A DNA stretch of 64,000 bases, taken from assembly GCA_026874595.1 (NCBI GenBank), contig CM049320.1, positions 16,754,988 through 16,818,987 on the forward strand, in the 5' to 3' direction. Under the pieces are notes generated by a model. The model did no database searches and was not told where the DNA came from. It saw only the letters and a list, made by a program, of their open reading frames with translations. This document shows, in pieces, positions 61,247 to 64,000 of the stretch. Origin of the DNA: Sipunculus nudus (Eukaryota; Annelida; Sipuncula; Golfingiida; Sipunculidae). A program made the translations under genes and the position numbers. The stretch's first letter is position 1. Every line of letters starts with the position of its first letter.

Positions 61247-61257
61247 AATAAATAAAC
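61213..61257. repeat. (TA)n then (TAAA)n at the LINE 3' end
   Basis: The TA run starts inside the LINE tail GAATAAAGATATATA and ends in ATAATAAATAAATAAA. Confidence 0.9.
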
Positions 61258-62479
61258 GTGTTCTTTATCGTTTGCCTCTATTTAGCTCCCTTCTGTCGTC
61301 TTAATTTTCATTTCCTATACACTGATAGTGTTGATCGTTATATTTATAAAATTTTGTGATTTAAGCAAACGCACCAATGACGGAACTTTAAACTAATATA
61401 AAAATGATCCTCCTGAGTCCGCGTCTTCTTTACAGCCGGGCACTGAAGTGCGGGTACTCTGAGGAATACTAGATGATTCTCTGGTCTCCGGTATTACCAT
61501 CCCTACTGGAGCCTTTTATTTGTATTCGGCCATGACGTTGCCGGACCCGGGAGTGAGCTGGCTGACTTATTTTTTTTCAAACCTTATAGTATTAACTGAT
61601 TTAGAGCCACCACATGTCTCACGTTGATTATATAAACAACGATTTCAAATAAATACATAAATCTGTTTAAAGAACATTCTCAAGTCGCAATAGGGTCTTT
61701 GCAAATCACTGGTTCGTCACTAGGTGCCTGGTGTCGTTGTTTTGTGTTTTGGTTATATTGGCGGACCCCCATATATTATGGATAGTTGTGGTTTTGTTAT
61801 TTCTCAATGGGTTAATGATAATAAAGGCAGTTAAGCCATAAACACGTTTTATTCTTCTTATATCATCAGTATATCTCGACGGCTACCTCATGCGCGCTCT
61901 CTACAAAGTCCCAACTTCCGGTCCCCTCACTCTCCCTACAACGCCACATAATGTGACTCTCTCCTTACAAGTACATCATTTTCAATATTCCGACATCCAC
62001 CCACCTTTTAGTGTATTTTGCCCTCAAAATGGCACTAAAACAAAGATGATTACCAAAGAAACTTAAATATACATGCATTAGAGGTACTTTACACGTATTA
62101 AGAGTGCAGCATACAAATCATAAGAAGAATAGTTAACTGAATGCCAGGTACATCACCAAGTCCGAGAAGTCCTGTTCCTAAGATAACACCAAAGTGCTAC
62201 AAAGAGATGGGTGTACAATAACATCAACCCCCAAGGTTGAAACACTATCAGCACCAGGCTGTATTACAGGGTATTCATCCACATAATGACCCAAGCAATA
62301 TCTTTGTATCAACCATTAGTACACAACCATTAACCACAACTTGATAGTGACTATAGCCAGCTTACAACATTCTCAACATGTGGTATCAATCCTAATAGAG
62401 TTACAATGTTATTCTGATACCTAATCCCTGCTCTCCAGTTCACAGAAACAATATCACGAATGCTCTGATAATTAAAAGT
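61258..62479. other. Non-coding region
   Basis: No gene and no clear repeat recognised between the LINE and R1 copy 2. Confidence 0.45.
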
Positions 62480-63019
62480 TACCAAAAAAAATAAAACATA
62501 AAGCTGTAAAACTGATTCTCTTTGGGAGGGAAACATCTCAAACATAACAGTGTTAGATGGCAAAGATATAGAATTATCGCTCTTCAGGTTTTTTTTTTTA
62601 CAATTTAGGTCATCATTAATAAAAAACAGCATTTTAACCGACCTCTAAACCTCATTTGGGTGTAGACAGAATTACAGGTATACCCTGAGAGAACCAACAC
62701 ATTCTGTAATAACTGACTGGCTAAAAAAATTGAGATAAGACTCGATTCAGATTTGCGATTCTGACTTGCAGTGGCCATTCTCTTGAGCTTGAACATGATT
62801 ATCTTAATGATCTGGCCGCTGTTCATTGATATTTAATTAATGTAAACCAGGTGACCTAATTGTGAATGTATACTTGTTGCCAAATGTGAGATAATTCGCA
62901 ATTTTGATGAAAATGAGACTTTTGAATTTGAAAATTTTCAGATCAGCAACATAAAGGTTATTTAAAGGTAGCAGATATTCCGTGGCATCCAAATATTTCT
63001 GTGTCATTGGGCTAAAATT

Positions 63020-63021
<2 letters not shown>

Positions 63022-63065
<44 letters not shown>
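63022..63065. repeat. (TA)n microsatellite in R1 copy 2
   Basis: About 22 TA units, positional equivalent of the run at 49192-49238. Confidence 0.95.
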
Positions 63066-63069
<4 letters not shown>

Positions 63070-63258
63070 GACACAATGTTTCAATTATTGTTGAAGTTGG
63101 GTACATTATTCTATCAAAAGTAAATACTATTATTTCTCTTCTATGATAAGAAGCCGTTCGTATGAATCGGTTGCTTAGTTGGTATGGAAAGTATTTAAAC
63201 TAAAGCAAATGTAATAAGTATTAAAATAATTAAAAAATAACTAGACATGTAGTTTAGA

Positions 63259-63293
63259 CCTACAAGTCTACCTTCGTCAGGTAGACTTGTAGG
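63259..63293. repeat. Perfect 14-bp-stem hairpin in R1 copy 2 insert
   Basis: Arm CCTACAAGTCTACC (63259-63272), loop TTCGTCA, exact complementary arm GGTAGACTTGTAGG (63280-63293). A T-rich run follows about 10 bases later. Confidence 0.85.
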
Positions 63294-64000
63294 GTAGACG
63301 TTTTCTTTTTTTTCCACACATCTGTTTTCACCATGCAGCTTTTGGTTGGATCTTAACTAGGTCAGCTCTAGGGAGAAAGGCGCCTATGATGTATGACCCT
63401 GCATGCATGAATTTCATCAAGATGTATAAATATTTAACCTGCACATGTATATGTTTATACATATATTTAACCTTTCCTTTCGTATAGCTCTTAATAAACG
63501 GTCTTATGTGGGTAAAATTGGTTATTTGCCGTGCTTTTATTTCTGTACGGAAGGGTCCAACCGGCCTAAATATCCCCAGGCTTCTCAATTACTCAGTCGG
63601 ATTTTTAGCTCAGCTGGCATTAAGTAAACTGAGGTATAGGAATGCCCCTTTTTCGTCGTCCATCCGGTCGCCCCTTAGCAGGGCACAAATCGTAACTGGT
63701 GGTTCTAGAAACTTCTTAGTGAACATCCAAGGCGGTCAATAAAAAGCTTCTTGGAAATCTGAAATTAGGTCACTGCGACCTATATACTTCGAGATATGGG
63801 ACTTGTAAGTACCCCAAAAAATAATCAAAAATGTTATACAAATACTCCAATACCTTGATAAATAATGCATGGATTGTCATGGAACTTGCCTTGAATATTG
63901 ACCATGACTTGAAAAATGGTAGCGCCATCCCTATTTTTACTATATTTATACAAACATGTTTCTAATTTGTTTTTACCATAAAATCACAACAATCATGTCA

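Larger units (their letters stand above)
59669..61257 (+). mobile_element. Non-LTR retrotransposon (LINE), damaged copy 2: reverse transcriptase and 3' end
   Basis: It begins next to the tail of copy 1 and carries the reverse transcriptase. Readable blocks are YVIIPIPKDPGGDLTRSDNY (59821-59880), RGISLTSCFRKLLDS (the finger/palm R-G-I-S-L block), FGANNGVYQGGVLSPF (60228-60275, the QGG-LSP block) and VGYADDLTLLCPT (60362-60400, the Y-A-D-D active site). A C-terminal region follows and the tail GTACGAATAAAGATATATAT runs straight into (TA)n and TAAA repeats. Frameshifts and stops make it non-functional. The 5' part with the endonuclease is absent, as is usual for 5'-truncated LINEs. Confidence 0.88.
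62480..64000 (+). repeat. Long dispersed repeat R1, copy 2 (runs off the window)
   Basis: Colinear with copy 1 in intron 5. It has about 500 bp (63146-63640) absent from copy 1, which contain a perfect 14-bp-stem hairpin. The sequence is still matching copy 1 at the last base of the window, so the element continues beyond. Confidence 0.8.

Overview
The window looks like a piece of an invertebrate animal nuclear genome, most likely a mollusc and possibly a bivalve. It is AT-rich and has only one interrupted gene with GT-AG introns. It is full of (TA)n microsatellites, decayed LINEs, short inverted-repeat elements and GGTCA-rich repeats of a kind I associate with bivalve genomes. The organism call is inference; no database was available.

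The only gene I can support is a six-coding-exon rhodopsin-class (class A) neuropeptide-type GPCR on the + strand, 31631-50940. The exons are 31631-31930, 44213-44334, 46189-46312, 46855-47057, 47618-47714 and 50542-50940. They join in frame with GT-AG borders and intron phases 0, 2, 0, 2, 0, and encode 414 residues. The protein has N-glycosylation sites, N1.50, D2.50, the W-x-F-G...C ECL1 motif, ERY, W4.50, an ECL2 Cys, P5.50, CWAP, NPIVY and a Cys-rich tail. Its character is that of the QRFP/NPFF/orexin/CCK-like peptide receptors, but the ligand cannot be named from sequence alone.

Layout. 1-31630: non-coding DNA upstream of the first coding exon. It holds a small MITE (86-298), a 53-bp satellite with a higher-order pattern (3683-4625), several (TA)n tracts, a second MITE copy with a clear 5-bp target duplication (19775-19981), two foldback elements in series (24095-25996) and a 22/28-bp minisatellite (30135-30342). 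31631-50940: the receptor gene. Its 12.3-kb first intron carries a MITE with long inverted ends (about 32480-32872) and a third, truncated copy of the small MITE. Its fifth intron is almost entirely repeat DNA. 50941-56500: probable 3' UTR and downstream AT-rich DNA, with a 178-bp tandem duplication and a convincing distal polyadenylation site near 56478. 56900-61260: two damaged LINE copies in the same orientation, one with an endonuclease and one with a reverse transcriptase core, both ending in the same tail motif that runs into TA repeats. 62480-64000: a second copy of the long dispersed repeat found in intron 5, running off the window end.

No tRNA, rRNA, CRISPR array or bacterial-type operon was found. 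The strongest leads are the complete receptor model, the repeat families shared between intron 5 and the 3' flank, the foldback pair, the satellite higher-order structure, and the link between LINE tails and TA microsatellites.
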